Position numbers and translations under genes: made by a program. DNA of 64,000 nucleotides, taken from contig NC_066838.1 of NCBI RefSeq assembly GCF_001640805.2, forward strand, positions 20,600,743 to 20,664,742, read 5' to 3'. Below, one piece after another: positions 16,215 to 48,000 of the stretch. The stretch's first letter is position 1. Each line of letters opens with the position of its first letter. Source of the DNA: Lates calcarifer (Eukaryota; Chordata; Actinopteri; Centropomidae). The notes under the pieces are model-generated. The model had not been told where the DNA came from. It did no database searches and saw nothing but the letters and a program-made list of their open reading frames with translations.

Positions 16215-16820
16215 CAAGGTCCCATCTAATTAGTACAAGCCCGTCCCAGCCTGCAGCTGTCACCTTAACTAACACCGGACTCTGAGGACAGTCAACGCCC
16301 CGTCAGATAGAGCCAAGAACAATATAGATTTAATTAGATATCTCCTGACTGAGTTTTAAACTGCAGGAACTCATTATTTTTAATTTCCTTTGGCTTGAAC
16401 ACAATTTGAGTTGGGGTTAATCCCATGGAGTGGACAATCTATTAGCAATTGACTTTAGATAAAATGATGCAGCACCTTTTTTCCAGTCCAAACAGACTGC
16501 TCCTGCAAAAGTCTGTATCATTGTTTCAGTGCTTGATATGCAGGGCACACTGTGATGCACTCAATCAAAGTTTGGATGGGCCTGCTGGCAGACACTTAAA
16601 AAGAGATTTTGTGGATTTTCATGAGGCAGAATGTGAATTCAGTCAGTGGCTTGTGGCTCTCCCCGATCAAAGCAGGACCACAAATACTGAGAAATTTATG
16701 ATTATGTCGCATTTGTAGACAATGCTGTCCTGTAGACGTACTCTGAATTTTCTAAAGAGGTCAGATCCCTTTGGACTAGTTCTTACCACGAAGAGGCACT
16801 CTCAAAAGCACGCCTACAGG

Positions 16821-16826
<6 letters not shown>

Positions 16827-16866
<40 letters not shown>
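16827..16866. repeat. (CA)20 microsatellite
   Basis: An uninterrupted run of 20 CA units preceded by CGCGCG. Downstream of the tafa4 stop, possibly within its 3' untranslated region. Confidence 0.98.
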
Positions 16867-16868
<2 letters not shown>

Positions 16869-17957
16869 GGCTGCTTTTCGACTCCACTGGTTGGACAGGC
16901 CACCACCTGCAACGCTGTGATGGCATGCACACAAGCATGAAGCCCTGATGCAAAACAAGGACTGTTTGAAATGCTAATCATGGGGAGAAAGGGGAGAGAG
17001 AAGAGAAGAGGAGCTTCTTCACTGCTGAGAGTATTTACATCATGCTTTTGTTTGTCTCTCTAAACTGAGTGCTCCTGTGGAGGGGACTCCGCTTCTAGTA
17101 ATGATGGGAAACATTGGAGATTCTCTGCCTCGAAGCAAATCGTAGCTACTAGCAGAACAGAATGTTTACCGTTATTACCACTTCATCAGTTGTCCCCTTT
17201 ATATGAATAATATTCCTTCTGGACATACCCTGATTTCCTCTCTTTTATTGCTTGAGTTCAGCCAGACATTTTTGCTTTTTACCTTTGCAACGAAGAAGCG
17301 TTTTACAATAATGCAAATACAGCAAGTGCAAATCATCCCAACTAAGACATCAGGTTTGTATGAATGCAACACACTGTGCTAGTTGAAAGCAGCTGAATAG
17401 TAAGCAGTTTGTTTATTTAACGCAGTTATGCATTATGATTGTTTTTGTAGTGACAAGGTTCCTCACTGAGCTGTCGTGCAGTCCAAGGCAGTTTATGCAT
17501 GGGTTTACTTGTAAACATTCAAGTTCCAATTATTATTTAATATCAGGAGCTTTGTGAATGTTGTCAAAAATGGTAAAATTATGTAATTTTAGGAAACGTA
17601 TTGATATTCAGTGGTGCAGTTTTTTTTATTTACATCTGTGATTTCATCAGAGTAATATGCCTTTGGTGACTTATTTTGTAGATTCACTGAAAGCTTATTA
17701 CACAACTAATTGTTCTTTGAGACACATGTGATTCTGTTTAGGAGCATCGTAAACAGCTGTGTCTCCATCAGAGCTTTGAGTCATACTGTAGCTACTTATA
17801 TATATATATACCCATCAGACACTTGTGACGCAGTTGACAACAGTATTATAAAACTGATCTACCAACATCTCTCAGATTAAACAGAATGATGGTGCTTCAA
17901 AACTAATGTTTACAAAAGATGCTGGGTGTATTAAAATGTAGTACATCTGTGTGAAGG

Positions 17958-18154
17958 GTGGACAAAATAATTGAAACTCCTTGCAATGTAATGCAGTCTA
18001 CTTCAACACTGCCAGAAGCTCTTAGATGCCAACAAACTGACCTTGCATTTGAAATAATACCTGTCTGACATAACACATGGAGTACACAGTACATTGTGAA
18101 GATGTTGCAATGGATTGTATTACACTGTATAGGTGTTCATGTTATTTTGTGCAC
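17958..18154. mobile_element. Small non-autonomous DNA element with inverted termini
   Basis: About 197 bases. The left end gtggacaaaataattgaaac and the reverse complement of the right end, gtgcacaaaataacatgaac, match at most positions over 24 bases. No ORF. The termini resemble a teleost family whose ends read 'attattttgtccac'. No target duplication could be judged with certainty. Confidence 0.6.
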
Positions 18155-18249
18155 ATTGTTTAAGATATAGAGGAGTTCTTCAGTGACCTACACATACACC
18201 ATTATTCAGTATTGATTTAAGAACATTCAGACCAGATGAATATGTAACT

Positions 18250-18560
18250 CCATCTTTTAATTGTTCACATCATTTTCAAACAAAAAACACTAAACTCTCT
18301 CTGGTTCCAGCATCCAGATGTCCTGTTTTTCTTTGTCTTATGTCATCAATAACTTAGTTTTGTTTCTAACTTATTTTGATTTTTGAGTGTTGGTTGGACA
18401 GTGTCTGAAGACATCACCTTGTTATGGGAAATAGAAAATTGTTATGGGAATTTATCACAATGTTCTGCTAACCTGTACAACAAAAGATTCATCAAGAAAA
18501 TGGGCAGATTGATTCATAATGAAAATAGTTATTGCAGTTGCAGTTCTAAAGCTTTTCATA
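18250..18560. repeat. Dispersed teleost repeat ('ggttccagc ... gataatgaaaatagtt' type)
   Basis: Blocks tctggttccagcatccagat, ttggttggacagtgtctgaa, gacatcaccttgttatggga and cataatgaaaatagttattg occur in the order seen in a common teleost repeat that normally ends 'attaatcgataatgaaaataatcgttagttgcag'. Recognised from memory. A second partial copy lies near 30340. Confidence 0.5.
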
Positions 18561-20143
18561 GTTTTTTCATTTTTGATTTTGTTCCGTTTTGGCAGCTGAA
18601 GCTTCTCTTAAACGCAGACAAACTCTTGTTGATGATGTTTACCAACTCTGGGAATAAACTAACAAACATTTAAATCTGTTCTTGACTGCCTCAGGCAAGC
18701 GAATTGTGACTGATTTAACTTCTCAGACTTGAACTGAAAAATGAAGTTTACACAGAGGAGTTAGACTTTACATATAATTGCAAGCTAAACTCAGGAGCTT
18801 AAACCTCTGTAGAAGTCCAACAGTAGTCTTACCCATATTCTTTCTCACTGAACCATTTCCTATCTTGTATTTATGCATTCATACATTGCACAGAAATGCA
18901 AAGCTCATTGAAGTTAAAGGTCCCAAGATTCCCTGACTATTCTTAGAATCTGAGCAGACCTGGACAAGAAAGCTTTGGAAAGATCAGGAACTCATAGAGC
19001 TACATTTTCTCACTAACTCTACAGAAGCTGCAAAAAAAGATGAATCCACTGGGAATTTAATAGAATAAGTTGATGTGTGACTTCCATATTATTACCATCC
19101 TTACACTCTTCTCTGTTTACTTTTAAGCAAACATATTGAGATTTAAATGTTTTGTTCCTGTACACACAGTATATATTGTACTGTCATGGTTGTATGTTGT
19201 CTGTAATATTTTCCACCTTTACTGCCATATTTTGTGAAATAAGATTGTTTTTCAAATTTTCAAAAAGAACTAAGTTTTTGGAATAAAAGTCTGAAATAAG
19301 GCAAATTCTGTTACACCCCTGTGGGTTTATGCCAACGATGACAGCATGCATCCTCAAATTTATACCTATATTCCTAAAACACCAGCAGAACTCACAGCTT
19401 TCTTTTCCTGATTTATTTTCAAAGGAGCTGGTGTGACATTCATTAGGTGACTTTCAAATGTGTCTTAAATAAACTCTGATTCACACACACTCACACGAGC
19501 TCTTACAAAAGTTTAAGAGAACCTGTGCAGAACTGCTTGATTACCTTTTATCTGTAGAATAACCTTAAAGCCAGTCAGAAGAGCTTTACCTCTGTGCTTT
19601 TGTACAAATTGAGTAGAAACCCTTTGAGCACCTGTCATAATACGCAGCTTTAAAAACAAAAATCACATCGCAAATTCAAAATGAAAGCAGCCAAAATAAG
19701 ATAATTAAGGTAGGCGCTATAGGATCCTCGCTCTTAGAAAAATGCCACGCAGCTGAGGCAAAAATACAGTACAGTCAATCACAACAGATGAAGAGAGGAT
19801 TAAACAAATGCCTTATTTTCTCCTTATCATCCACAAAATTAGAAAGAAATAACCTCAATTTTAGGTATTATTTAGACTTGACTCTCACAATTCAAACCAG
19901 ACCCACAAATAACATGGTTCTGGCAGCTTATTTGATATCAGTTTCCAGTTGATATGTGGCAGGGAACCTTCAATCTCTTGTGTCTCTCTACTGGTGACAG
20001 TAGTTCATGTTCCCTAATAGAAAATAAAGTGTCTTGGGGCACATGAAAAGCATAATGGAAACACTGTTCTATTCCCCTTTAACAACTTTTTCCTCATCTA
20101 GAGTTGACACTTGTAATAAAAAATGTAAACACAATTCCCCTTG

Positions 20144-20161
20144 TCTCTCTCTCTCTCTCTT
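20144..20161. repeat. (TC)n microsatellite
   Basis: Run of alternating TC, about nine units. Confidence 0.9.
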
Positions 20162-20859
20162 TATATACTGGGTGTGCGTGTCTAAACTAAATTAGCCTTC
20201 TTTTACTGCAGGCAACTATGGTATATAGGCAACCCAGAGCAATAGACTAAATGTAGTTTGGTCATGGTTTAGGGGTTTCATCTATTTGCTTTGTCATTTA
20301 CGGGTACATACTATCTGGAATAGAGATTCCATGTTTGCTTAATTAAAACAGAGAGCCGAGCAATTACATTTTAATGAACAAACATTAATTGGACAATATT
20401 AATGTTATCAGCTGTGTGTGATGTATTCATATGTTTTCATGCCTCATGGCTGTATGTTACAGTAATGAAACAGAGGGAGTATAGAATTTGCATTGTTAAT
20501 ACTAATGCACTGAGAAACACTATATGTACCAGATGTGCAAATTTTATACATTTCGTATTTTAAGTGTAATCTTTATTTCTGAAACAAGGTTTACTTTGTC
20601 ACTGCTTTCCACAGCAAAGTGATAATAAGTTCCCATTTCAGTGTTGTCTGTGTAAATTATTTCAGGTTTTTTTTTTCTTCCAACAGGCGACTGGATGTCA
20701 TTCTAATTTTGTTCCATGAAAGTGTAAAACCTGATGACAAAACCAAATGACTGGTGAAGATCAAGGGTTTTGTAATGTGGATCAAAGCACTCAAACAAAA
20801 TAAAGCATTTGAATGAATCGAAACAAGTACGAATTCTAAAAAATATCTTCACATTTTGC

Positions 20860-21090
20860 TAAATTGTTGTTTTTCATGCTTTAGCTTTTGTATGGATTAA
20901 ACACTTGTGATGTAACATATTAAGTGGTGAGCTATAGAGATGCTGGTAGGTAGATTTTGTAACTTGTGGTCAGAGCCACATGAGCTGTTCCCCTTGTTAC
21001 AAGCATTTATGCTAAGCTAAGATAACCAGCTGTTGACCCTTGCTTCATACCTAACTCAAAACTGTATTTCCCAAAATGTCAAACTGTTTG
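20860..21090 (+). mobile_element. Half copy (right arm) of the foldback element
   Basis: Contains ttttgtatggattaaac, gagatgctggtaggtagatt, agcatttatgctaagctaag and ends tatttcccaaaatgtcaaac. The order and sequence match the right arm of the element at 25186-25762, with no opposing left arm beside it. Either a half-length insertion or a deleted copy. Confidence 0.65.
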
Positions 21091-24000
21091 TTTAAAGATT
21101 AAACAAACCCAGGTCTTCTGAACTTCTGAAGTATGATGTGCCTGCACAGAAAGCCATTAAGGGCGGGCCGTTTCGTGTGTTCAACCTTCAGATTAGGACA
21201 GCCTAATTTCCTAAACTATTTTTAAAGTGTCTTGTATGGGTAATTGTGATTTACTGTCAGTCTCCATTAAAGTCAAGCATAAGGGGTGAGGCCAGAGTGG
21301 CGAGGAAGAAAATAACCTACAGCAAGACACCATAGCCAGGGAGATGGATTGGACATGAGTCGGCCGCTGCTCATTTCACGTCCTTCGCCTCAACAGATGA
21401 CTCTCACATTATGTCATTGTCTGCTATGAAACAAAGAAGCTAAGACAGACAGTTTCTTGGTGATAAACAAAATAGCATCCCATCTAAAAAATGCTTAACG
21501 ACATAGCATCTTACTCATTTAGATGTTACTGTTAGATGACATTTCAGTCCCCTCTAAAGGCACAAACCTTTTTGATTTTCAGGGCAGAGACATTAGAAAC
21601 CAAACTACTAGCCCTAGCTAAAGTTGTTAGTATTCATTAACGGCCCAACTTCAGCTCAGTTTCAGGTTTTTCAGTGGCAACATTTTCAGTGTGCAGCTCA
21701 AATATAAATAAGAGCGCACGGCCCTTTCACTTAGCCTGGAGGCACTTCCATGTCATGGTAAGTCTGTTCAGCTTCTTCATAAAGATGAACTATTATACCG
21801 AACCTATTTTTGCATACCTGTAGTTATTGTGTACTATATGCTGTGTTGTTCACAATAGCTTGACAAAAAGGCAGAGGGAGCTCATCTTTAATTCAAGGCA
21901 GGCTCTCTCACACAGAGATAAATCCTCTCCCCACTTATAAGGGGAAAAAAAAGCCTCCAAGTATTTATCTCTCTATTCAGCAATAATTTCGCCTACCTGT
22001 ATCCTCTGCAATTTCAGAGAGGGATTCAATTTCATGTTTCTGTGAGGCATTTAGCAGATGCTTTTACCCACAGCAACTCACAATGCCAGTGTTCCAGCCC
22101 ACAACATATGGCCGACACACACTTGTCACGTTCATTTCCAAACAATCACGTCAGGTTCGCAGCAGGTTACACCCCATTCAAATTACCACACCTGGAAACT
22201 AAACATTTGGTTGTATTTTGTCTTCATGAGGCGGTGTGATTTGATTAGAAAACCATTTTTAGCCCCCTGATTTAATTTACTCTCTCACATTTGCCAGCAT
22301 GAATATCTGCACAAACGTCCCTGCGAAAACACAGAATGTCAGCTGAGCGCCTCAGCATTGGTCTGACATAACTTGATATAAGCGGGTGCAACAGACACTG
22401 TGCCGGTGTCATTGTAAATCTGTCTATGTATGCTATGTGTGATCAAGTTGTTATTCCTTTGTGAGGACCTAACGGCATGAAAGGCCTGGTGTTCTCTGCA
22501 TGAATCATTTAGATGAAAGCCTGAGGAGGAGGGGGAAGGAGCACAAGGCACCTGATGTCAACTTTAATTAGAATCCAGTTTGGTCCACGTTACCTTGACT
22601 TTGAAATCCCTGAATCCTGCAGGGGCAGTGGAGACAGTTCTCGGTTACAGGATGTGATTAGACTACGTAATCTTGCTGATTGCTTGATGCCACAGAAAAG
22701 AATGGCAAAAAGGAGTTGATAACTTTTACCTTATTAAATGCTTTGAGCACACGATATATGTGCATTCCTAACAGTAACTTGGGAATATATCCGGAGCAGA
22801 TCTAGCTTTCACAAACAGCCGCGCAGTTACTAATAAAAAGGCATCTTGAGCATTGATCTTCCCCCCAAGCAGATAATTATCGTTGTGTGGGGATTATATC
22901 TTGATGGGAGTTATTTCACACTTAACACCTTATCATCATATCCACTTGCTTTAAGTTGCACCTTGATATTCATGGAAACAGAGCAGCAACTTCCAAGTGC
23001 AGAGACTGGAGCATGACTAGACTGTCTGAGTGTTTTGAATGAAATGTGTCTTCAGAACAAACCCACGGGAGCCTCAATTCCCAGGACGTCCCTGGTGTGT
23101 CATAAAAAGAAGTCAGGGCACATCACCATCACTTGTGTCTTATTTCTCACTGTTCTGCAGCTTGATGTGAGACATCAGAGCCTACAGCAGCAGCCCAGAG
23201 AGCCACTCCAAAGACTGACAGAAAATGGGATGGTTCTTGCTTCCATCTTGCACACATTATGTTCATTTAGCAATCCCCATGTTAGACAGGAAACATTGTT
23301 TCAACTGCTAGTTCAAATCGTGGTTGCCTGAAGCAAATAAACCAAGACCTAAACAGCATTTTCATGTATTCATACAGACATATATAGCAGCTGCTGCCGC
23401 CTCGGACAAATATTATAATTTCAGTACAAAGGATGGTGGACACTGTGCTGTAATTTGGCATCTGTGTTTATGCTGCATGATCCACAACACAGATGGAGCA
23501 AACAGACAACATGGGCAAGGGCAGAAACACAGCAGAAACACTGAACACAAGCCATTCAGATGCCTATTAATTCACCACTGATTGCTAATTCAACCACACC
23601 TGGATTTACAGTGCAAAGTCATCCTTCTCATTAAAGCTAACATGGTTGTCTCTCCTCATTAAAGTTCTTAATTGAGTCAAATTCTCACTCTGTATGATAA
23701 TGAATGGGGCTGACCAAGACAAGTATGAGTCAGGTGTCAACTATTCAAGTTGATTCTAGTTGATATGCAATTAAGTTTAGCATGTGTTTCATTGAAAGCC
23801 AAAGTCTCACCCCATTTCTGTTCCACTCATGTTTGTACTGTCTTTCTAAAAAGCTGACAGTTCTACTGGGTCTGCGGTTTTGATTCGGTCACATACAGTA
23901 GCATGTAGTTAAACCTTTTTTCTGAAAACATTTTATCTTTTGTTCTGTCTGTGAGATACCTTTGACGACGCAACCTGCCTCTGGAAAATGGTTTAAATGG

Positions 24001-24533
24001 TTTTCACTTTAACTATTCCCCTAATGTTTGTGCAGGGATTGATATGTGGCCAAATCACAGGATAATGTGCAAAGTGCTGTGGTGGGAGCTTTTGTTGTTG
24101 AATGCTACCAAAAAAAAAAAACTATCAAACAAACAAAAGTCACAATTTTATCTTAGTTGACAAGATAGAATGACAAGATATTCCAATTTCACTGTCAGGC
24201 ATAAAGGTAGATACCAGAAGCAGACTGATAATCTGGACATTCTGTCAATGTTCAGAACGGCTGGTGGACCAAACACGGCTAAGGGCTGTCAGACCACTGA
24301 ACTGAGGCAGAAATTCAAAATTGACTGACCAGCAACTGCTGGCCTAAATACTAATCAGCATCCAAGTCTATCAGAGTAATAAAAAACATATATTACCTTT
24401 ACCTGTCCAGTAGTTCCATTATGCTTAACTGTTTATATGCATTTTGAAACAACATGCTGCTGCCAGTTATTGGATTCCCTACATTTGTTCTTTTTATCAT
24501 TAAATGTTGAACCACTTTTACATATGTGCAATG

Positions 24534-24597
24534 TACATCAATCAGCCACAACATAAAAACTAGTTACTGGATTTGATGTTGTGGCTGATTAGTGTAT
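24534..24597. mobile_element. Tc1/mariner-like terminal inverted repeat remnant
   Basis: Left end tacatcaatcagccacaaca and the reverse complement of the right end, tacactaatcagccacaaca, face each other across about 20 bases. The 22-base termini differ at only three positions. These are the ends of a teleost Tc1/mariner family whose termini read 'gatcagccacaacattaaaac'. The transposase has been lost completely. Confidence 0.7.
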
Positions 24598-25185
24598 GTG
24601 ATATTACTACATTGATATATTGGCTTGAATAGTTCTGTAAGGTAAAATTAGAAAATTGAGACAACCCTGCTATTTACTGCATTGTGTTTGTTCTGGGCTG
24701 CAGCCCTGGGTAAAGAAAAAAATAATCTGGAATTTACATTTTTATCTCATAAATGAGAGCTGTTGCATTTTAAGGAACAAACAAGGTTTTTAACGCAGCT
24801 AAGTATACTGTAAGCAGACAGTAGAAAAAAATGAAATAAGTGGAAGGTGCAGGAAAAACTTTCATTTTTCCAGAAGATGGATGACACGCTGCACAGCACC
24901 AGCAGTCACCCAGAGTTCCTCCTGGAATAAATCCTGAGGGGCAGAGGCTGTGGAAGCAATGACCAGTATCCCACTGTGATACTGCATCAAAGTGTTGTAA
25001 ATACAGAAGCAAGTCCTGTTACCCATTCATCTATGTGTGAAATGGTTCTCAGTCTTATATACCTATGTGTACAGAGAGCAAGAGTGGCAGAGCTGCAGTT
25101 AATAACCTGAGTGCCAGGCTTGAAGCTGTAAGTCTGAAGGAGGTGACTGAGATGTTTTCAGTTGACATAATTATGATTAAATAGA

Positions 25186-25762
25186 TAGTTTGACATTTTG
25201 GGAACAGCACCTATTCACTTTCTTTCTGGAAGTTATATGGGATGATTGGTGGCACTCTCTATAGGAGACAGTTAGCTTAGTATAGAGACTGGAAAAAGGG
25301 ATGAACATTGCTAAATTGGCTATGCCCAAAAGAAAGATAATCTGCCTACCAGGACCTCTAGAGCTTACTGATTAACATATTATATCTCATTTGTTTAATC
25401 TGCACAAAAACTGATGTGTAAAAGCAGCAACTTATGTTTTTCTCTAAGGACTATTTCATGGCTGGGAGCAGTAAGTCTAGGAAATCACTGCCCCCGGCCA
25501 AGAAACCTTCCATGAACCCACAACTTGTCATTTTTACACTTTAGTTTTTGTTTGTGCAAACAAATTAGATATAACATTGTGAGCTTTAGAGATACTGGTA
25601 GGTGGATTTTGTTAACTTTCTTCAGAGCCAGGCTAGCTATTTTCCTTAGGTTACAGTCTTTGTGCTAAGCTAAGCTAACTGTTGAGAGTGGTAACAAACC
25701 TCTCATCTGACTCTCAGCAAGAAAGCAAAAAAGCGTATTTCCAAAACTGCCAAAATCTTCCT
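25186..25762. mobile_element. Near full-length foldback (long inverted repeat) element
   Basis: The left arm begins agtttgacattttgggaaca and the right arm ends aagcgtatttccaaaactgc. Read as its reverse complement, the right arm aligns with the left arm over most of its length: cacttt..tttct against gctttcttgct, ggcactctc against accactctc, cagttagcttagtatagaga against cagttagcttagcttagcac, ctaccaggacctctagagct against ctaccagtatctctaaagct. The arms meet near 25449-25510, where ggctgggagcagtaagt faces atcactgcccccggcc. No ORF, so non-autonomous. The same arms occur at 20860, 53670 and 53842. Confidence 0.75.
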
Positions 25763-26952
25763 TTAAAAGGAGTAGTTTGGACTTGTTAGCTTCAGGGATA
25801 TACAGATTTGTGATTAGTCTGAGAATACACACCTGTGAGGGCAATGTCAAAAATGCACCCACATTAGTTACAGGAACAATGACTTTAATGAAATTTCAGC
25901 ACATATCAATAGATGGCGTCCTATGTACAACATCATCATCAGAATGATTAGACACAAATAAGGCATTTCAAGTATTGAAAACAATGTACTGGTATCACAT
26001 TTGGTAAATCAATCAGTTTCAGGGTAGCTGACACGTTACCAGGTTTGACTGGTTAAGTCATTGAAGAGGTGATCAAAGGCATACTAGTACCATACAAACA
26101 ATTGGTAAAATGTACAGTATCAAGACACACAAGCAGTAATTGTAAAACATCTCCCTCAAAATGCATCTGTTTCATCTTCACATCACACCCTTGAACTCAT
26201 CCAAACTTTGGCTGTGTTGGGTTTTGTGGGTAGGAAGAGGAAGGATCAAGACTGCATTCAGGGACTCAAATGATTGATATTAACCACCACCAAAAATAAA
26301 GTCCGTGTACACAGGAAATGACAAACAATTTATGTACAATATTTTTTCCTCTTAGAATATTAAAAAGAGAAAATAAAATCCTGAGGGCTGTCAACTACTG
26401 TTCTCGCTCATCCCGTGTCCTTTGATGTATTCCTCTTCTGTTTGGTGCTGCCTGGTAGACATCTGTCTCACTGATGTCTGAGGAGGGACATCAGATGCTA
26501 TCCAGATATTAATCCAAATGCAGACATTCACATCCCATCTCAAAGAAATGATGAAAATATATTCATTACAAGGTTATGATGAAGTTCCCCGCAGGCAGCT
26601 TGGAGCATCAGTATTTTCAGTAGCCTTGAGCAGGATGTGCTTTATGTATTCTACATCTTTTTACACTTTAATCTGAGAAGTGTTCACATTTCTTAAAGCA
26701 ACAATAGGTTAATTGTCTTTGTGGTAATTGGTCCTTTGTCAGTGCTGAAACGAGAAGGAAAGACATATTCAGAGGGATGTAAATATCACAGAAATGAATA
26801 GAAATCATGTGTTTTGCCCTTTACAAAGTTTAGCGATTAAGACAGTTGAGAGAAATTAATTAGTATACCAGTGTCCCAGCATAAAGGAAGAGGCTGACCT
26901 GCAAATTAACCCTTGCACCAGAGGCATTCCCTTGCATCCTTTCTGCAATGTG

Positions 26953-45015
<18,063 letters not shown>

Positions 45016-48000
45016 CTGCTAAGGACCAGCAAAGGTGGAGTCAACACAAAATACATCATGTTCTCAACCTATGACCTCCAGCCCAAACAAACACACACAA
45101 ATACATAAATTTCAACATTCTGTAGAAGCACTTCAGTCTATAATTGGTCTTAACGCCCTGAGTGGAGTCTTTTAGTCATCGGAATTTATCATTAGCATGA
45201 TTATATAAGTATGACTTCCTCACTGTTTCGTCTTCCTAGTTTGCCCTGTCTTGTCCCTGAGCCACAGCGCTGCAAATGTGGAGTGATCCCTGGGGAGTTT
45301 TTCCCATGCAGCAGAGATTTCCCCTGACAGGCTGACTCCCTTCAACTCCTGAGCTGTGCTCCTGCCTCAAAACCAAAATCAAACTTAAAGAAAGATAAGA
45401 TTTCGCAAGCAGCTAGCTGCCGAGGCTTTTCTGTATCTGTCAGAATAATGTGACAGTGACATAGCAGTAATAGGAATCAAAAGCCTTGTAATGTTTCACC
45501 ATGCTGTTTAGATAAGAGAGAAAAAAAAGAAAAAATAGAATAACAACGAGGAATGCTCCTGGTCATATGAGGTGGGTGTCTGCGGAGGAAATCTATGAAG
45601 GAGAAAATACAAAATGTTTCAACCCTGAAATTGTTTTACAACAGTTTTCTTCACAGCAGCAAAGTACTAACAAGCATTAGATCATTAATAATATTTTAAA
45701 TGTATTAATTCATATCATATTCTATTTATAACACATATGAGATTTGTTTGGATTTGATATATTCAAGATATGATTTCAACATGATATTAAATAATTTACA
45801 ACTGCATAAAAACTTTTATCTAACCTTAGGAAAGAAAAATGTGTATAGCACATAGATTGGTGCTATTAAGCTCCCCGCACAGATACAAAAGAAGTACATT
45901 CTCCAGATTCTATGCATGAAAAAATACTTGCTACTACTTCCATGTGTCTATTTGTGGCAATAAAATAATTCAGACTAGCTAAATAAAACATCTTGAAATT
46001 AAACTACAATTAAACACAAAACCATACCATGAAATGAAATAAAATAAAACTGTGCTTTGTTTACCTCAACAATATGCCATACTGTGCAGGTATTCTTTAT
46101 CTGTGCAAATCTCACATTTTGTAGTTAAATTTATGATTTGACAGTTTAATGCAGAAAGCAGAGTCTCCTAACAATGAATAATTTTTGCTCAGAGGTGAAA
46201 GAAAGAAAAAAAAATCTTACCTGAGCAACCCAACAAGGAGTATATAAATATCTCAACAGAATGACATAAATCCATCCATAATGCTGCTCATGTTGATCCC
46301 ATCCAATAACTCTGAATTTGGCTCGAGGAGGGAACTCCACTGACTCTGCCTCCCTGCTCCACACTTTGATAGCAACAGTCCAGTGATTCAGAAATGACCG
46401 TCAAGCCGGAGTCAGGAAATAGATTTACAGCTCTTTCAATTCCACCTTTGAAATATCACTGCTTCCCCTTGAGGAGCTGCTCCCACTGACACTGAATTCA
46501 TTTGCCCCTTCGCATTTATAGGCACGTGCAGAGTGCTCCTTAATTAACTGTAGTGGAATCTCTTCTTTCACCGTCTGCATCCTTCCAGTGAGAGGCAGCC
46601 TCTGAGCAGCGGCTCTCGCTGAGTCCCCCCTTTAGCGAGCACTAAGAAACAAATGTTCCCGTACAGCCTGACTGAGTGTAAAGACTGTATCACATCTCTT
46701 AAAGCCAGACTGCCTCTGGATTAGATGGCATGGTGGCACTCCACCTGATCATATGCTTCTGACAAATGCAAATCAGGGAATCTGGCACCACTCACGCTGC
46801 TGTGACCATATGATTAACAATTATTTACATTTAGAATGGATTTCTTTTTCCCCTGAGGCAACATTTCCTTCAGTTCCTTTCCTTTTTTGTTGTCAATTTC
46901 TACTCTGCCCTACATTTAGAGCGCTAAGGACAAGCCTAATGTTTTCAAGTGATTAAAAGTTAATCCAAGAAACCTAACAAGAAAGTCCACGTCATATTAC
47001 CAGATACATGAGAAGGGAAAGACGTAAACCCTCAGTGCTTAGCTTACCTTAGTGTTGTTACAGGGTGGTGGGTAAAAGAAGATTAGGAAAGAACATGTTT
47101 TCACATGCTGAGCAGAAAGGAAAATTGAAAGCAGATTGTGTTGAGAAATAATAATGTCCATTCAGCTAAAGGTAATCTTCACCTACAGTGGGGGAGTTCT
47201 TCAGTCTATGATGAAGACGTAATGGTGACCGAGGCAAAGAAGGGGAGGTGAGTGCTGTTATTCAGAGTAAATCAGCACCGATCTGTATGTGTAGGAAATA
47301 GCTCGATCCTCCCCACTCCCAGTCACCTTCGCTACATGGTGAGCTCTACTTTTGCATTGTGTCTGGATTTTTTATCACTGGCATGCAGAACATGCCCAAG
47401 GCCTGCAGCTCACACTGCCATCTCTACGGCATAAAGACTTCACATTTTATTTTGATGCTTGCTCAGGAAGACAGGGTGCATTCCCAGTTCAGGAAGGAGT
47501 GAAGAATACCCAGAGTGAGAAGAACAGCAAGAAACTGCTTGAGATGTAGGCACACTACAACACAGCATTAATGTCTGAGGCTTTGGCAGAGTCAACTCTG
47601 TGCAGAGGGGATTTGGGACATATAGTGGGAAGCCAAATAGCATAAATTGCTGAATTGTTCTGAGCAGAACAATAGTTTCCAGAGATAGGGCAGTCATTAA
47701 TTGTTCATAGAGCTAGTCCCATGTTGATGCTGTGCTTTGACACATAAGGACTGAACTTTATTCAAGCCATCTGTTTTACAAGGGCTTTGTTCAGAAATAC
47801 AGGGAATTCTTGGAGCACACAGTAGGCTGTGTATCTCAAACACAGAACCCTGAAATCAATATCATTGATCTTTATTCCTGAGATATGCACAGACGATTAT
47901 CTACAACAATTGGAGAGAAATATTCATACTATCTAACTTAAAGAGTAACTTAACACAGGGCTGAAAAGCAGTGTTCTGCTGCCCTCTCTGGTTCAAAGTT

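Larger units (their letters stand above)
16215..26952. other. Convergent intergenic region between tafa4 and tafa1
   Basis: About 10.7 kb lying downstream of both tafa genes. It holds the 3' untranslated regions of both, a CA microsatellite, a small inverted-terminal-repeat element, several dispersed repeats and a foldback element, each listed separately. None of its ORFs resembles a known protein. Confidence 0.7.

Noticed and set aside
20685..20740. Alternative last exon for tafa4 after a pyrimidine-rich acceptor (TTCTTCCAACAG)
   Set aside because: It would add ATGCHSNFVP, unlike any TAFA ending, whereas the exon at 16203 gives the expected V-x-R ending.
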